64,000 bases of DNA from an uncultured Thalassotalea sp. (GTDB lineage: Bacteria > Pseudomonadota > Gammaproteobacteria > Enterobacterales > Alteromonadaceae): NCBI GenBank assembly GCA_947502355.1, contig CANMZP010000019.1, forward strand, positions 19,312 through 83,311, given 5' to 3'. The notes beneath the pieces were generated by a model, which made no database searches, was not told where the DNA came from, and was given only the letters and a program-made list of their open reading frames with translations. Positions within the stretch are counted from its first letter, which is position 1. Each line of letters begins with the position of its first letter. Below, one piece after another: positions 55,544 to 64,000 of the stretch. The translations under genes and the position numbers were made by a program.

Positions 55544-56971
55544 CTATAAAGATTCTGATTGTTCGGCGCGTTTGGCAATTTGTTGGGTTAGCCCTTTAAA
55601 CAAAAACAAATGTGCCGGAAGGCAGACATACCAATAAAATAACCCGGCAGGCCCTGCCGGGTGCCAATACGCTGTGGCCCTTACCACACGATGATCGCCT
55701 TTATCGCGAATGATGAATTCAAGTACGCCAGAGCCAGGGCCTTTCATTTCCATTTTTAGGGTGAGTACATTGGCCGGCTCAACGGCAATTACACGCCAAG
55801 AATCCACTACATCACCAACCCTTACATCGGTTGGGTGACGTCGTTTACGGCGAAAGCTTGGCCCTCCGCAAACCCAGTCTAGGGCGCGGCGCATATACCA
55901 GAGAAAATCGGCATAGTAATAACCGTGCTGCCCCCCAAAAGCTTTAACTTGATCAAATATGGCCTGTGTACTGGCCTTTGATGTAGAGGCGTCACTGGTG
56001 CTTTTTGCATAATAGCTGTAAGAAGGATCGTAATCACGACAGGAAATCGAGCCATCTACCCAGTGTGCTACTTTGGCGTTGTTTTTTTCCACTGCAAAGC
56101 TGTCGGCTAACGCTTGTTGAAAGGGTTTTAATGTGAGGGGTACAAGGGCTTTAATTTCTCTATCATCGGCGATTAAATCATGCTTTAGCCCCTCTATAAG
56201 GGATTTTGCAATATTGGTTGAAACTGACGTAACCACCCTAAGCCAATAAGAGACGATTTTTGGCGTAAGAAGCGGTATTTTAATTAACCTAAATTTGCGT
56301 TTAGTAAACTTAGCGTACTCGGTCATCATTTGCTCATAACTGAGCACCTCCGGTCCGCCCACTTCATAAATATGATCTTTAGGGTTTGGCAGTTGGATTA
56401 AGGCGACAAAATAGTCGAGTAGGTTATCAATGGCAATGGGTTTGGTTTTAGAGTAAACCCATTTAGGGGTAAATAGGATAGGGAGGTGGTTTACTAAATC
56501 GCGCATCACCTCAAAAGCGGCCGACCCTGGGCCGATCACAATACCGGCACGCAACTCGGTAACGGGTACGTCTGTATGGCGTAAATATTCACCGGTTTGT
56601 TGTCTTGATATAAAATGCTTCGACGTGGGGTTTTTCGGCACCATGCTGCCTAAGTAAATAATGTGTTTAACCCCAGCATCCTCGGCGGCCACCGCAAAGT
56701 TTCTGGCGGCCAAATTATCGAGTTTATCAAAATGTTTACCCGCGGCCATGGAATGCACTAAATAGATAGCAACATCAATGCCATCTAATGCCGTTGCTAG
56801 GGTTTCTGGTTTAAAGGCGTCGGCTCGAACAATATCGATGTTTTCCCACCCTCGGGCATATAATACCCGACGATGACGTGCTGAAGCTCTTACATCAAAA
56901 CCCTGTTTAGCCAGTGTTGGCACTAAGTAGGTGCCAATATAACTGGATGCGCCAAAGACTAATACTTTCAA
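55544..56971 (-). CDS. NAD(P)-binding SDR with DUF2867 domain
   Basis: A 475-residue fusion. The N-terminal part is an atypical SDR with the cofactor motif GASSYIGTYL near residues 8-17 and a later SIGP-like segment (GIVIGPGSAAFEVM). The C-terminal about 150 residues match DUF2867 (VGDVVDSWRVIAVEPANVLTL and TAYWHPAGPAGLFYWY). The combination is a known two-domain family of unknown reaction, often linked with membrane lipids. It lies between the GH81 gene (convergent) and the molybdenum hydroxylase pair. Confidence 0.87.
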   Translation of the reverse strand: MKVLVFGASSYIGTYLVPTLAKQGFDVRASARHRRVLYARGWENIDIVRADAFKPETLATALDGIDVAIYLVHSMAAGKHFDKLDNLAARNFAVAAEDAGVKHIIYLGSMVPKNPTSKHFISRQQTGEYLRHTDVPVTELRAGIVIGPGSAAFEVMRDLVNHLPILFTPKWVYSKTKPIAIDNLLDYFVALIQLPNPKDHIYEVGGPEVLSYEQMMTEYAKFTKRKFRLIKIPLLTPKIVSYWLRVVTSVSTNIAKSLIEGLKHDLIADDREIKALVPLTLKPFQQALADSFAVEKNNAKVAHWVDGSISCRDYDPSYSYYAKSTSDASTSKASTQAIFDQVKAFGGQHGYYYADFLWYMRRALDWVCGGPSFRRKRRHPTDVRVGDVVDSWRVIAVEPANVLTLKMEMKGPGSGVLEFIIRDKGDHRVVRATAYWHPAGPAGLFYWYVCLPAHLFLFKGLTQQIAKRAEQSESL

Positions 56972-57055
56972 TGACTGTTCCTTGTTAGAGCCGATTTATC
57001 AATGTGACATCACTAAAACCAAAATGATTTAACCAAAATGATTTAAACAAGCGCG

Positions 57056-59269
57056 TTAAATCGACAAGGGTTTAATGGGTAAATCACGATAGCGTTTGCC
57101 GGTTGCCGCAAAAATGGCATTACACAGTGCAGGCGCAAATGGTGATACACCCGGCTCACCTAAACCTGTCGGTTTTATGTTCGAGTCAACAATGTGAACA
57201 TCCACATTTGGCATCTCATTAATGCGTAATACCGGATAATCATTGAAATTACCGTTAACGACCGCGCCATCTTTGAAGGTGATTTCAGTATAGAGTGATA
57301 AGCACATGCCCATCACTACGGCGCCCTCCATTTGGGCCGTTGCACCATCAACATTTAACACCTGACCACAATCAATGGCACAATCAACGTTAAGCACTTT
57401 GATGTTATCGCCATCCACTTTGACATGAACGGCCATTGCCACATAACTTTCAAAACTAAAATGCACCGCCAAACCAATGCCTTCGCCTTTAGGCAACTGT
57501 TTACCATAACCGGATTTTTCGGCGGCTAGGTTTAAAACCGCTTTCGAACGGCTAACTTGCTCTGCCTGCTTAGGATCTTTATTAGCATCGTATAAGGTAT
57601 TTAAAAACTCTAAACTGTCCTTGCCGGCTTTATGCGCTAATTCATCAGCAAAGCTTGAAAAGGCAAAACCATAGAAAATCGCATAAACGGCTCGATACCA
57701 ACCAATACGTGTATGGGCTTTGGCTTCCCCTGTTTCACTGCGAAAGTTGGCCACATTGAAAGGGTGGTTGTCGATGCTCGCCAAACTTGATCCTGGTGCG
57801 CGGTCTAAAGAAGGGTCAAATAATGACGCAATGGATGGGAAAGCAGCTCTGTGCAGCCAACCGCTGACATTACCCGAGTCATCAAGTGACGCTTCAATAT
57901 GTTGAGCACTAATGGAGTGATAATAGCCTGTGCGCATATCTTCAGGACGTGACCAAGTCAGTTGTACGGGCGCGCCAATGGCTTTTGAAATGGCCGCGGC
58001 TTCTTGTACGTAATCACATTTAAATTTTCGGCCAAATGCACCACCGGCCATCATGACATGCACTAAAATGTCTTTTGGATCTCTTTCTAAGTATTGAGCC
58101 AAAACCTTTTGAATGTCTTCTGGGCTTTGGGTTGAGGCCCACACTTCACAGCTGTCATCGGTAACGGAAACCACACTGGCATTGGGTTCCATAGGCGCAT
58201 GCGCTAAATGCCCACCAGTATAAGTAGCCTTAACCCTATCTTTGGCACTGGCAAAGGCGGCGTCTAAATCGCCTCGTTCGGTGACCAGTTGTGCCGGTTT
58301 TTCAACATTTTGAACCAATTGTTGTTTGTATTCTTTGGTGTTGTAAACCTGATTTGGGCCATGATCCCATTCCACTTTTAGCTTTTTAACGGCTTGTTGA
58401 GCGGTCCAAGTATTATCGGCAACAACGGCAACACCTCCAACTGAGCCAAAAGGCACGTTCATGCGTGGGATTTCAATGACGTCACTAACACCAGGCATGG
58501 CCAAGGCTTCGGTTTTATCTAATGATTTTAGTTTGCCACCCAACACAGGGCAGTGCACTATACCGGCATATTTCATGCCCGGTATTTTGGTATCTACGCC
58601 ATAGGTACGCTTACCGACAATAACGGCATTTTGATCGTGACGTTTAATCGCTTTACCAATGTATCGAAACTCTTCTTTATTTTTAAGTTGCGGTTTTTGT
58701 GGTACTTCACTGTTGCTCGCCAACGATGCTAACTCGCCATAACCAAGGGTCTGCTTGTTTACAGTGTTATAAACGACATGGTTTTTGGCGAAACACTGTT
58801 CTGGAGCCAATTTCCAAACTTTGGCCGCTGCGGCAACTAACATGAGTTTTGCTGCGGCACCTGCTTCACGCATAGGCACATACATTACGCGAATACTGGC
58901 TGAGCCACCGGTGGCTTGCGGCCCATATTTATCTTTATTGCCTTCACCTTGTTTTACGGTGACTCTTGCCCAGTCGGCTTCCATTTCATCAGCAACGGCA
59001 GCAGGCAGGGCGGTACTTATCCCTTGCCCCATTTCACAGCGGCCACAATAAATGGTGGTGTCGCCATTTTCATGCAAATGAATAAACGCATTGGGGTTAA
59101 ACACTTCACCATTGGTTTTTGGCGCTGCAGTTGCGCCAAACCCTATGCCAATCATTAAACCACCGGAGGTAACGCTAGCAACTTTTAAAAACGTTCTTCG
59201 ACTTTGATTTAAATTGTCATCTGACCCCAATTTATTTTTGATCATTTGCTCAGACGTTAAATTGCTCAT
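57056..59269 (-). CDS. Molybdenum hydroxylase, large subunit (isoquinoline 1-oxidoreductase beta-like)
   Basis: A 737-residue xanthine-dehydrogenase-family subunit that binds the molybdopterin cytosine dinucleotide. The N-terminus carries a Tat motif (SRRTFLKVASV) after an unusually long leader of about 24 residues. Motifs include GRCEMGQGISTALP, GGAFGRKFKCDYVQEA and the C-terminal GLGEPGVSPFAPALCNAI with the catalytic Glu. The single large subunit plus a small 2Fe-2S subunit, without a FAD subunit, is the IorAB/aldehyde dehydrogenase type, exported to the periplasm. The substrate is unknown. Its start overlaps the small subunit's stop by one base. Confidence 0.9.
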   Translation of the reverse strand: MSNLTSEQMIKNKLGSDDNLNQSRRTFLKVASVTSGGLMIGIGFGATAAPKTNGEVFNPNAFIHLHENGDTTIYCGRCEMGQGISTALPAAVADEMEADWARVTVKQGEGNKDKYGPQATGGSASIRVMYVPMREAGAAAKLMLVAAAAKVWKLAPEQCFAKNHVVYNTVNKQTLGYGELASLASNSEVPQKPQLKNKEEFRYIGKAIKRHDQNAVIVGKRTYGVDTKIPGMKYAGIVHCPVLGGKLKSLDKTEALAMPGVSDVIEIPRMNVPFGSVGGVAVVADNTWTAQQAVKKLKVEWDHGPNQVYNTKEYKQQLVQNVEKPAQLVTERGDLDAAFASAKDRVKATYTGGHLAHAPMEPNASVVSVTDDSCEVWASTQSPEDIQKVLAQYLERDPKDILVHVMMAGGAFGRKFKCDYVQEAAAISKAIGAPVQLTWSRPEDMRTGYYHSISAQHIEASLDDSGNVSGWLHRAAFPSIASLFDPSLDRAPGSSLASIDNHPFNVANFRSETGEAKAHTRIGWYRAVYAIFYGFAFSSFADELAHKAGKDSLEFLNTLYDANKDPKQAEQVSRSKAVLNLAAEKSGYGKQLPKGEGIGLAVHFSFESYVAMAVHVKVDGDNIKVLNVDCAIDCGQVLNVDGATAQMEGAVVMGMCLSLYTEITFKDGAVVNGNFNDYPVLRINEMPNVDVHIVDSNIKPTGLGEPGVSPFAPALCNAIFAATGKRYRDLPIKPLSI

Positions 59270-59739
59270 TATGAAACCTCCTTGGCTAAATCGTAAGAGG
59301 CCGACTTAATGGCTTTTTTGATGCGTTGAAAGGTACCACAACGACAGATATTGCCTTGCATGCCTAAGACAATGTCATCATCTGTTGGATTTGGGTTTGT
59401 TTTAAGCAAACTGGCCGCACTCATGATTTGACCCGCCTGACAATAGCCGCATTGCGGCACATTGTGTTCTAACCAAGCTTTTTGCAAAGGATGGTCGCCT
59501 TGTTCAGATAAACCTTCGATGGTAGTAACGTTAGAGCCAGCTATGGCGCTTATTGGCGTAATACAAGCTCTGGTGGCAAACCCATTTACATGCACGGTAC
59601 ATGCGCCGCAAAGACCTTCGCCACAACCGTATTTGGTCCCGGTCAGTTCAAGTTTATCTCTTAGAAACCACAGTAATGGCATGTCATCGGGGACATCGAT
59701 TGGATATTGAACGTCGTTGATAGTAATGGTGTTTTTCAT
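59269..59739 (-). CDS. 2Fe-2S subunit of the molybdenum hydroxylase (IorA-like)
   Basis: A 156-residue electron-transfer subunit. The first cluster is held by Cys in [17 protein letters not shown] and the second by CGYCQAGQ and CRCGTFQR, the standard pattern of this family. It is translationally coupled to the large subunit: stop and start overlap by one base, with a GGAGG site upstream. No molybdenum-cofactor insertion gene is nearby. Confidence 0.93.
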   Translation of the reverse strand: MKNTITINDVQYPIDVPDDMPLLWFLRDKLELTGTKYGCGEGLCGACTVHVNGFATRACITPISAIAGSNVTTIEGLSEQGDHPLQKAWLEHNVPQCGYCQAGQIMSAASLLKTNPNPTDDDIVLGMQGNICRCGTFQRIKKAIKSASYDLAKEVS

Positions 59740-59973
59740 AATATTTGCCAGTTGCTTGTAAACGATTTGTTAAGTATACAACATAACAGTTTTTATGAAG
59801 ACAAGTAAGTGAATGGCCAGAATTTAACGGATCTTTTTTAAATCAATTAGTTGGGTAAATAAGAGTGAAGAATGTGAGGAGAAATCCGCTTGCTGTATTT
59901 AACAAACGGATGGTAACAGAAGTGTTTTGAACAGAGCTGGATGGCTAAAATAAAGCCTGAGTTAAAGCCTGAG

Positions 59974-60306
59974 TTAAATGCAGCGCGCAGGTTTTGGTAA
60001 GCCGGCAATTTTGGTTGCCTGCTTAGCCGGGCCCTTTGGAAACAAACGATATAAATAACGGCTATTGGCTTTTTCTTCACCGTATTCGGCTTTTAAGGCT
60101 TTGGTTAAGGCACGAATGGCGGGAGACGTTTTATAGGTGATATAAAAGTCGCGCACAAAATTAACCACTTCCCAATGTGCAGGGGTTAGCTCAATGTTTT
60201 CTTCTTTGGCAATAATACAAGCTAAATCTTTATGCCAATCATTGATATTAAGTAAATAGCCCTGACTGTCGGTGTCTATTTGCTGGTTGTTAAATTCTAT
60301 TGCCAT
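59974..60306 (-). CDS. tusE: Sulfur relay protein TusE
   Basis: A 110-residue DsrC-family protein. The penultimate Cys (C109 in GLPKPARCI) accepts the persulfide from TusD and passes it to MnmA. The [13 protein letters not shown] and [19 protein letters not shown] segments are family hallmarks. It overlaps the end of tusB by 10 bp. The MnmA gene at 31-32 kb is its expected partner. Confidence 0.93.
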   Translation of the reverse strand: MAIEFNNQQIDTDSQGYLLNINDWHKDLACIIAKEENIELTPAHWEVVNFVRDFYITYKTSPAIRALTKALKAEYGEEKANSRYLYRLFPKGPAKQATKIAGLPKPARCI

Positions 60307-60575
60307 GTTATTACTTTCTCTGCGTGTTCACTAAGGTTAACAAACTCTTCTATGTTGATTTGTTTAACGTTTCCTTGCTCTACAATGTTTCGCGCCTGAC
60401 AATGGCTATCTATTGCGAAAATGGCTTGTGTTAAAGAGGCACATGTTGGGTGACTCACATTATAAACGCCATCGTCTATGAGAAGGAGTTTATCATTTTC
60501 GGCTAATAAGTTAAGGCATTGTTGTAACCGATCATCATTAAAACCATTGCTGCGCACAATATGTAAAATACTCAT
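60297..60575 (-). CDS. tusB: Sulfur relay protein TusB
   Basis: A 92-residue DsrH-family subunit of the TusBCD complex. The pattern [14 protein letters not shown] is typical. It lies 8 bp after tusC and overlaps tusE. No Cys matching the TusD active site is expected or found in this subunit. Confidence 0.9.
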   Translation of the reverse strand: MSILHIVRSNGFNDDRLQQCLNLLAENDKLLLIDDGVYNVSHPTCASLTQAIFAIDSHCQARNIVEQGNVKQINIEEFVNLSEHAEKVITWQ

Positions 60576-60583
60576 AAAATATC

Positions 60584-60994
60584 CTAAAAGGTAAGAACCA
60601 CATCAAACTGGGGCAGTAGGGCTTTTATCTGCTCAGCGCTCAAATATTGGGCATCGTCAAAAACCGAATCAGTTGCTAAACCACGTTCGGTTAATGAATC
60701 CTGACAAAGGTAAATGTCTTCAATGTCGTAAAATTCTAGGGCTTTAAATGTTGCTAAATAATCTTTATGAGCGATAGATTCGGCTTGTTGGTTGGCTTGG
60801 GTTTGATAAACACCGTTGCCAATAAAGAACAAACTCACGTCCATTTCGTAACTGGCCAAAATTAACGCCGCATCAAGCGATTCCTTGCCTTTAAGGCGAT
60901 CGAAAGGGGCTGAGGTGTTAATGATTGCGTAACGCGTAACCGTAATTGGGCTCATTTCCTGCAGATTGGTGGCTGAATTTTGGCTGCTGCTCAT
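60584..60994 (-). CDS. tusC: Sulfur relay protein TusC
   Basis: A 136-residue DsrF-family subunit of TusBCD. Motifs include INTSAPFDRLKGKESLDAAL and VSLFFIGNGVYQ. The first about 18 residues are a variable leader, and an internal Met at residue 14 is an alternative start. Encoded between tusD and tusB. Confidence 0.9.
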   Translation of the reverse strand: MSSSQNSATNLQEMSPITVTRYAIINTSAPFDRLKGKESLDAALILASYEMDVSLFFIGNGVYQTQANQQAESIAHKDYLATFKALEFYDIEDIYLCQDSLTERGLATDSVFDDAQYLSAEQIKALLPQFDVVLTF

Positions 60995-61040
60995 AATGTG
61001 CCTCTGTGATTTAATTGTGCACTCATAATTGACTGTTCTC

Positions 61041-61415
61041 TCATAATTGAACCGTCTTATCTGCTTTACTGGTTAATACGACAAGCTCACCTAAACCGGA
61101 AATGGTGAAGCCTTCACTAATATTGTGTACTAAGGGGGCTTCATTAGAGTCGGTTAAGCCACGTCGCTCTGCGGCGCTAATACACAAGTGCAAAGGTGTA
61201 TCGCTTTGTTGCTGAAAAGATTGCCAAGCGTGTAGTAGGTTGGTTTCATCCGATGGGGTCTGAACAAATGCATTGGCATTAGTAACACCGTCCTGATAAA
61301 AAAACACCCCAAGTAACTGATGCCCTGATTGCAGCAACTGTTTGGCAAAATCGAGTGCGGTTTGGGTTTTGTTATCAAAGGGTGGCGTACTCACAATGAG
61401 GGCATAACGGCTCAA
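61041..61415 (-). CDS. tusD: Sulfurtransferase TusD
   Basis: A 124-residue DsrE-family subunit of the TusBCD sulfur relay. The active-site cysteine is C78 in LHLCISAAERRG, the same number as in E. coli TusD. It receives the persulfide from TusA and passes it to TusE. It is first in the tusD-tusC-tusB-tusE run on the minus strand. Confidence 0.93.
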   Translation of the reverse strand: MSRYALIVSTPPFDNKTQTALDFAKQLLQSGHQLLGVFFYQDGVTNANAFVQTPSDETNLLHAWQSFQQQSDTPLHLCISAAERRGLTDSNEAPLVHNISEGFTISGLGELVVLTSKADKTVQL

Positions 61416-61446
61416 CTTGATTCCTTAAAACATTTTGGCTTTGATT

Positions 61447-61472
61447 AAAAAAGGCTCCCGAAGGAGCCTTTT
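61447..61472 (-). terminator. Rho-independent terminator of the YccA-type gene
   Basis: On the minus strand, stem AAAAGGCTCC / GGAGCCTTTT with a TTCG tetraloop and further T residues, 25 bp after the yccA stop and before tusD. Confidence 0.88.
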
Positions 61473-61497
61473 ATTATAAATGATTTTTATTCATTTA

Positions 61498-62169
61498 TTA
61501 ATCGTCGTTACCAGAAAGTACCGCTAATAAATGTAATAAGTGTACGAAAATATTATAAATATTTAAGTATAACGATACGGTTGCACGAATGTAGTTGCGC
61601 TCACCACCGTGAATAATACGGCTTGTATCAAATAAAATTAGACCAGACATAATCATGATTATCGCAGCACTTACCGCTAAAGATAAAGCAGGGATTGCCA
61701 AGAAGATATTTGCTAAGCTAGCAATGACAGCAACGATTAAGCCAACCATTAAGAAGCCACCCATAAATGAGAAGTCTTTCTTACTTGTTAACGCGTATGC
61801 TGAAAGGGCAAAAAAGATTAACGCTGTGCCGCCTAGCGCTTGCATGATTAATGCGCCGCCACCAGGTAGTGATGCATACATGTTAAGCATTGGGCCTAAA
61901 GAGGCGCCCATAAGGCCCGTGAATGCGAAAATCCAGAATAAGCCGTTTGCTTTGTCAGCTTGTTTGTGGACGATAAATAACGTACCAAATGCTACCAGAG
62001 TCATGACTAACGCTGCAATATGAGATAACCCCATCGCCATTGAAATGCCGGCAGTTACCGCACTAAACGCTAATGTCATACCCAAAAGCATGTAGGTGTT
62101 ACGTAAAACTTTATTGATTTCAATTGCTGAGCTTTGACTCGCAACATTAAAGTTCATCTGAGATTGCAT
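61498..62169 (-). CDS. yccA: Bax inhibitor-1 family membrane protein, YccA-like
   Basis: A 223-residue integral membrane protein with about seven helices. Hallmarks are VLRNTYMLLGMTLAFSAVTAG at the N-terminus and LYLNIYNIFVHLLHLL at the C-terminus. E. coli YccA modulates the FtsH protease and protects SecY. A GAGG ribosome binding site lies seven bases before the ATG. Order yccA-tusE is conserved with E. coli, apart from the tusDCB genes also being here. Confidence 0.9.
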   Translation of the reverse strand: MQSQMNFNVASQSSAIEINKVLRNTYMLLGMTLAFSAVTAGISMAMGLSHIAALVMTLVAFGTLFIVHKQADKANGLFWIFAFTGLMGASLGPMLNMYASLPGGGALIMQALGGTALIFFALSAYALTSKKDFSFMGGFLMVGLIVAVIASLANIFLAIPALSLAVSAAIIMIMSGLILFDTSRIIHGGERNYIRATVSLYLNIYNIFVHLLHLLAVLSGNDD

Positions 62170-62354
62170 ATATTATCCTCTGCAAAATTAATTACTATTG
62201 TTTAGATATGGGCATTTATAAAAAATTCAACTTAATTTTAGTAAATGTTGTTGTTCCATAAATATATTTATTATTAGTTATAACCCAATACAAGGGATTG
62301 GTAAACCGATTTATGACATATTATGACATAGAAAGGCGTGATTACAACGTTAAA

Positions 62355-62942
62355 TTATTTCGTTAGTGCTTCAACTTCAGTTTTTCGATAACAATCCTCG
62401 CTATGGTCATTGACCATGCCACAGGCTTGCATGTGGGCATAAACAATCGTTGGCCCTACAAATTTAAAGCCGCGCTTTTTGAGATCTTTGCTTAGCTTAT
62501 CGGAAATTTCCGTCGTAGCAGGGTAGTCTTCTAGTGTTTTAATACGACTTATTATCGGTTTCTGTTCAACAAACCCCCAGATATACTCACAAAAGCTGCC
62601 AAATTCTTGTTGGATTTCAATGAATCGTTGAGCGTTGTTTACGGCGGCATTTAATTTTAAACGGTTACGAATGAGCCCGGAGTCCTGCATTAAGGTCTCA
62701 ATATACTCAGGGGTAAATTGAGCAACTTTTTGTACATCGAAATTGGCAAATGCGTTACGGTAATTGTCCCGTTTTTTTAATACTGTATACCAACTTAATC
62801 CAGCCTGTGCGGATTCCAACGTTAAAAACTCAAACATGGTTTGATCATCTTTAACGGGCACGCCCCATTCTTCATCGTGATATTTTACGTAATCGGGTTT
62901 GGTCAAATCCAACCAGGGACAGCGACACTTTGACTCGCTCAT
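62355..62942 (-). CDS. tag: DNA-3-methyladenine glycosylase I
   Basis: A 195-residue base-excision repair enzyme that removes 3-methyladenine. The signature CPWLDLTKPDYVKYHDEEWG, the catalytic-region segment MFEFLTLESAQAGLSW and the C-terminal zinc-binding NDHSEDCYR are all intact. The gene lies between yccA and the two tRNA-Ser genes, on the opposite strand from the tRNAs. Confidence 0.95.
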   Translation of the reverse strand: MSESKCRCPWLDLTKPDYVKYHDEEWGVPVKDDQTMFEFLTLESAQAGLSWYTVLKKRDNYRNAFANFDVQKVAQFTPEYIETLMQDSGLIRNRLKLNAAVNNAQRFIEIQQEFGSFCEYIWGFVEQKPIISRIKTLEDYPATTEISDKLSKDLKKRGFKFVGPTIVYAHMQACGMVNDHSEDCYRKTEVEALTK

Positions 62943-63090
62943 AGGGAATACTTCCAGAGTAAATGTTTAGATAGTGTTATATTTAGCAGAAAAAGCATAC
63001 GAACTGAACAAATAATTAGCAAACAAACTTTTCTTTAAAATTATTGCTTTACAACTTAAGAAACAGTCCTTAATATGCGCAACACATTCA

Positions 63091-63181
63091 GGAGAGATGG
63101 CTGAGTGGTCGAAAGCACCGGTCTTGAAAACCGGCAAGGGTTTGTAGCCCTTCTAGGGTTCAAATCCCTATCTCTCCGCCA
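63091..63181 (+). tRNA. tRNA-Ser (anticodon TGA), copy 1
   Basis: 91 bases including the encoded CCA. Acceptor stem GGAGAGA / TCTCTCC with discriminator G. The anticodon loop CTTGAAA gives TGA. The long variable arm (AAGGGTTTGTAGCCCTT) is characteristic of tRNA-Ser. The T-arm reads GGGTTCAAATCCC. Confidence 0.97.
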
Positions 63182-63233
63182 TATTTTATAAAATTGGTGA
63201 AATTTTAATTTTTAAACCAGTTTTAACAGTTTA

Positions 63234-63324
63234 GGTGAGATGGCTGAGTGGTCGAAAGCACCGGTCTTGAAAACCGGCAAGGGTTTGTAGCCCTTCTAGA
63301 GTTCAAATCTCTATCTCACCGCCA
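63234..63324 (+). tRNA. tRNA-Ser (anticodon TGA), copy 2
   Basis: 91 bases with CCA, nearly identical to copy 1. The acceptor stem is GGTGAGA / TCTCACC and the T-arm is AGAGTTCAAATCTCT, each with a paired change relative to copy 1 that keeps the stem intact. Same anticodon TGA and variable arm. Confidence 0.97.
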
Positions 63325-63334
63325 TATAAAAGTT

Positions 63335-63363
63335 AAAGCCCAATCGAAAGATTGGGCTTTTTT
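63335..63363 (+). terminator. Rho-independent terminator after the tRNA-Ser pair
   Basis: Stem AAAGCCCAATC / GATTGGGCTTT with a GAAA tetraloop and a T-run, 11 bases after the second tRNA. Confidence 0.9.
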
Positions 63364-63607
63364 GGTTTCTGCCTGACATTCATTTAGAAAAAATACTCCG
63401 TCATCCTGGAAAATTTATTTATGGGAGCCTAAGCGAGCGTATATTAATTTGTCCGGGACCCCAATGAACGTGCTGTGTGTTTATTGATTCAGGCATCTAA
63501 CACATGAGGTATTCGATACATTTTATTGTTTCAATGCACATTTAAATTCAGGAGGTTCCGCACAACAACATTGCGGAATGACGGTGTATCTTTTTTATTA
63601 AGGTGAA

Positions 63608-63628
63608 TTACATAGACTGTCTATGTTA
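63608..63628. repeat. Dispersed palindrome in array unit 1
   Basis: Core ACATAGAC-T-GTCTATGT at 63610-63626, identical to the core found around the Nudix gene at 43-44 kb. Confidence 0.9.
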
Positions 63629-63874
63629 ACGCTTTCTGCCTGACACTCATTTAGAAAAAATACTCCGTCATCCTGGAAAATTTATATATGGGAGCCTAAG
63701 CGAGCGTATATTAATTTGTCCGGGATCCCAATGAGCGTTCTGTGTGTTTATTGATTCAACCTTATAACACATGAGGTATTCGATACATTTTATTGTTTCA
63801 ATGCACATTTAAATTCAGGAGGTTCCGCACAACAGCATTGCGGAATGACGGTGTATCTTTTTTATTAAGGTGAA

Positions 63875-63895
63875 TTACATAGACTGTCTATGTTA
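63875..63895. repeat. Dispersed palindrome in array unit 2
   Basis: Core ACATAGAC-T-GTCTATGT at 63877-63893. It is followed by a 13-bp duplication of its right arm and flank. Confidence 0.9.
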
Positions 63896-64000
63896 ACGGT
63901 CTATGTTAACGCTTTCTGCCCGTCACTCATTTAGAAAAAATACTCCGTCATCCTGGAAAATTTATATATGGGAGCCTAAGCGAGCGTATATTAATTTGTC

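Larger units (their letters stand above)
63366..64000. repeat. Tandem array of a 267-bp unit, continuing past the window end
   Basis: Unit 1 is 63366-63632, unit 2 is 63633-63912 (267 bp plus a 13-bp local duplication), and unit 3 begins at 63913 and is cut by the window end. Each begins TTTCTGCC and ends with the palindrome followed by TTAACGC. Base differences are few. No coding sequence is supported in it. Confidence 0.93.

Noticed and set aside
59951..59974. A 12-bp direct duplication touching the tusE stop codon
   Set aside because: Two short copies only, with no palindrome or link to the other repeats; probably simple slippage.
59847..60080. A 77-codon minus-strand frame near tusE
   Set aside because: It overlaps the tusE coding sequence in another frame; the intergenic part has no ribosome binding site support.
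63366..64000. A possible CRISPR array because of regular repeats
   Set aside because: The period is 267 bp and the whole unit is repeated, with no unique spacers and no cas genes. It is a tandem repeat, not CRISPR.

Overview
The window looks like chromosomal DNA of a marine gammaproteobacterium of the order Alteromonadales, most likely Colwelliaceae (Thalassotalea/Colwellia-like). The basis is an AT-leaning composition, E. coli-like gene order in several blocks, a DUF4826 protein, a monomeric isocitrate dehydrogenase, a GH81 laminarinase-type lipoprotein and a sulfatase. This assignment is an inference from gene content; no rRNA is present.

Layout. 1-1.8 kb: the N-terminal part of a secreted sulfatase (cut by the window edge) and a DUF4136 lipoprotein. 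1.96-13.6 kb: a tight eight-gene minus-strand operon encoding TldD-like and TldE-like metalloprotease subunits, a DUF4159 protein, a MoxR AAA+ ATPase, a DUF58 protein, a BatA-like membrane protein and two large membrane proteins. This is the least understood functional unit here. 14-16 kb: small hypothetical genes. 16-25.7 kb: ppsR/ppsA, a YdiJ-like FAD/Fe-S dehydrogenase, a VOC protein preceded by a 15-bp minisatellite, a lipoprotein, a leucine-type dehydrogenase and DUF4826. 25.7-27.0 kb: a REP-associated (RAYT) transposase flanked by related short repeats. 27.0-36.0 kb: GNAT, roxA, purB, hflD, mnmA, nudJ, rluE and, divergent, a monomeric NADP-isocitrate dehydrogenase; the order matches E. 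coli except that phoPQ is absent and the icd family differs. 36.2-42.5 kb: cspD, clpS, clpA, infA, bpt, aat and trxB, which brings together the bacterial N-degron pathway (two tagging transferases, adaptor and unfoldase). 42.7-44.4 kb: an HD hydrolase and a Nudix gene bracketed by palindromes, followed by a broken membrane-protein gene. 44.4-52.7 kb: ald, lrp, ftsK, lolA, rarA, crcB, serS. 52.9-59.7 kb: GH81 glucanase, an SDR/DUF2867 protein and a two-gene molybdenum hydroxylase. 60.0-63.3 kb: tusDCB, tusE, a YccA-type Bax inhibitor-1 protein, tag and two tandem tRNA-Ser(UGA) genes. 63.37-64 kb: a 267-bp tandem repeat array carrying the same palindrome as the 43-44 kb region.

Most of the window is ordinary core genome. 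The items that stand out are the TldD/TldE-MoxR operon, in which TldD and the DUF4159 protein carry twin-arginine signals while TldE does not; the dispersed palindrome with core ACATAGAC-N-GTCTATGT, seen at five sites plus one decayed site; the 267-bp array; and the RAYT transposase with its repeats.
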